Shown here one piece after another: positions 62,723 to 64,000 of a stretch of DNA of 64,000 nucleotides (positions within the stretch are counted from its first letter, which is position 1; each line of letters begins with the position of its first letter). A model generated the notes under the pieces. That model was given only the letters and a program-made list of their open reading frames with translations. It did no database searches and was not told the DNA's origin. The DNA lies in assembly GCF_016097555.1 (NCBI RefSeq), contig NC_054703.1, positions 39,174,770 to 39,238,769 of the forward strand, given 5' to 3'. This stretch comes from Gigantopelta aegis. Taxonomy: Eukaryota > Mollusca > Gastropoda > Neomphalida > Peltospiridae. The position numbers were made by a program, and so were the translations under genes.

Positions 62723-64000
62723 ACTATATTGTCTAACCTTGTATTTTTGCGCCTTCGAAATGTCCAGGACGGGACAGTTGCACCTTCCTCTCCCCTACGA
62801 TTATATTAGTACCTACCAAGGCTTGAAGAAATAGTGAACCTAAGATAACTATAGCAAATGTAATCTAGTTAACACTATATGATCTCACCTTTTATGTTCG
62901 GTAGTTTAAATGGCACCGTTACTGCTGTACGGCAAGGCAAACAAAAAACCACACTGCGCGAATGTTCGACCTATTTATACGGTTTGTGAGAGGCTTTAAG
63001 ACCCGAATTAATCGAATAAACTCCACATAAATCTTTAAGTAAGAGTATGACGTCAGTTAGTAATTATTACTCGGTGAGGATTAGGATTTGCTTTTAAATT
63101 TAAAAACTAGAAAACATTAAATTTTCTCAGCAGATAAAGAGGAAATGCAAAAAAAAGACCTGACGTTTACAAGGAAAATAATTAATTTCACAAGACAACA
63201 CAATAACAGGTAAACAGTTTTTTATGATATTAATGTAGAATTAGATTTTTACTATTCTTCTCAGATGCTTACAATGCAGATCGTAATAATCAATTTGGAA
63301 TTAGCGTTTCTTTTTTGTTGGGTTTTTTTTTATGTTTTTGTTGTTGTTGTTTTGGGGGGGTTCGGGGGTGGGGGGCTGGGTCTTTTTGTGTGTCTGTTGT
63401 TTGATTGCTTCTAGTTTATTTGTTGTTGGGGGGGTTTTCGAGGTTTTTTGGCTGTTAGGTATTTTATGAACTCTCTCTTTTTCTTTTCTCTTTTTGTTTC
63501 AAGTGCGAGTGCGAATAATGTTTACATGCTCATATACCACTAGAGTTTCGAGTATGTTCGTCCCGGGGCCTGTCTCTGGATAGCCAGGGGCTTGTCCCGG
63601 GACAGAAAAAAAATTAGCGGACAATTTTAAAATTTACATCGAAAAATTAAATAGTGGGCATTTAAAATGTTGATGCGCATCTCTAATATAATTAATAAAG
63701 AACATTCTACTATTAAATTTGGTCGCTAGATTAGATCGGGTGGTCAAAAAGAAATTAGATAAGATCGGTGGCCTGATTCAGGATGGAGGGGGGGCTAGAG
63801 TTGAAAATGGGCAGAATTTTGAAAATAGCAATTAGTAAAAAAAAGTTAATAGATGTTTAAAAAAAAGAAAAAAAGTTACAAGCCAGAAATAAAAAGAATT
63901 GACTGATCGGTCGAATATTTATATAATTTGGAGCATTTTAGGACAGTCCAAAAATTAATAAGAGAAAGAAGAGAGGATCGGACTACTTAATAATATTAAA

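Larger units (their letters stand above)
60574..64000 (+). repeat. Long dispersed duplication, copy 2 (runs off the window)
   Basis: Collinear with 4778-5339 and then 6890-9870. At 60965/60966 it joins TGATATTGTGTTC directly to AATAATAACACAAATAG, skipping the 1.55 kb present in copy 1. It carries a full fold-back MITE with an embedded SINE that copy 1 lacks. The right end is beyond the window. Confidence 0.85.

Overview
The window looks like a gene-poor, repeat-dominated stretch of a marine mollusc genome, most likely a gastropod. Three things suggest this: tRNA-headed SINEs of a type I know from mollusc genomes occur about ten times; the autonomous elements (Penelope, Gmr1-like Ty3, Ngaro, Polinton, I-type LINE, Tc1, L1/Tx1-like LINE) are metazoan families; and the only convincing host gene is an intronless class A GPCR. 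The species assignment is inference. There are no bacterial operons, ribosome binding sites or rRNA genes, and there is a 200-base assembly gap at 3801-4000.

Layout. 0.5-3.8 kb: a decayed Penelope-like element (PLE) on the minus strand, split by a solo LTR. 4-13.5 kb: simple repeats, a SINE, fold-back elements, a 72-bp minisatellite and a sequence block that recurs at 60.6-64 kb. 14.0-22.5 kb: a nearly complete but broken Gmr1-like Ty3/gypsy element with integrase upstream of reverse transcriptase. It sits inside a SINE and its 3' end is rearranged. Its LTR is the same family as the solo LTR at 1.8 kb. 22.5-32 kb: a graveyard of SINEs, an L1/Tx1-like LINE piece, a Tc1/mariner piece, a scrambled I-type LINE on the minus strand and minisatellites. 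32.3-39.4 kb: a Polinton/Maverick-like relic with a zinc-finger packaging ATPase, an adenain-type protease, a capsid-like fragment and small ORFs, flanked by short inverted repeats. 39.1-45.1 kb: an almost perfect 2.76-kb tandem duplication, each copy carrying the GPCR gene on the minus strand. Its start codon lies in a 50-bp minisatellite (6 units in one copy, 16 in the other). 46.4-52.3 kb: a Ngaro (DIRS-order) tyrosine-recombinase retrotransposon associated with an SGNH-hydrolase ORF. 52.9-60 kb: an I-clade LINE with ORF1, endonuclease, RT and RNase H, broken by stops, frameshifts and a SINE. 60.6-64 kb: the second copy of the 4.8-9.9 kb block.

Almost every element ORF is interrupted, so these are mostly fossils. 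LTR and SINE insertions with exact target-site duplications give an order of events: PLE before solo LTR; SINE before Gmr1 provirus; L1-like LINE before SINE; fold-back MITE before SINE. The GPCR duplication, the provirus 3' end and the poly-G tracts are also places where an assembly error must be considered. No search or alignment software was used; family names come from motifs recognised by eye.
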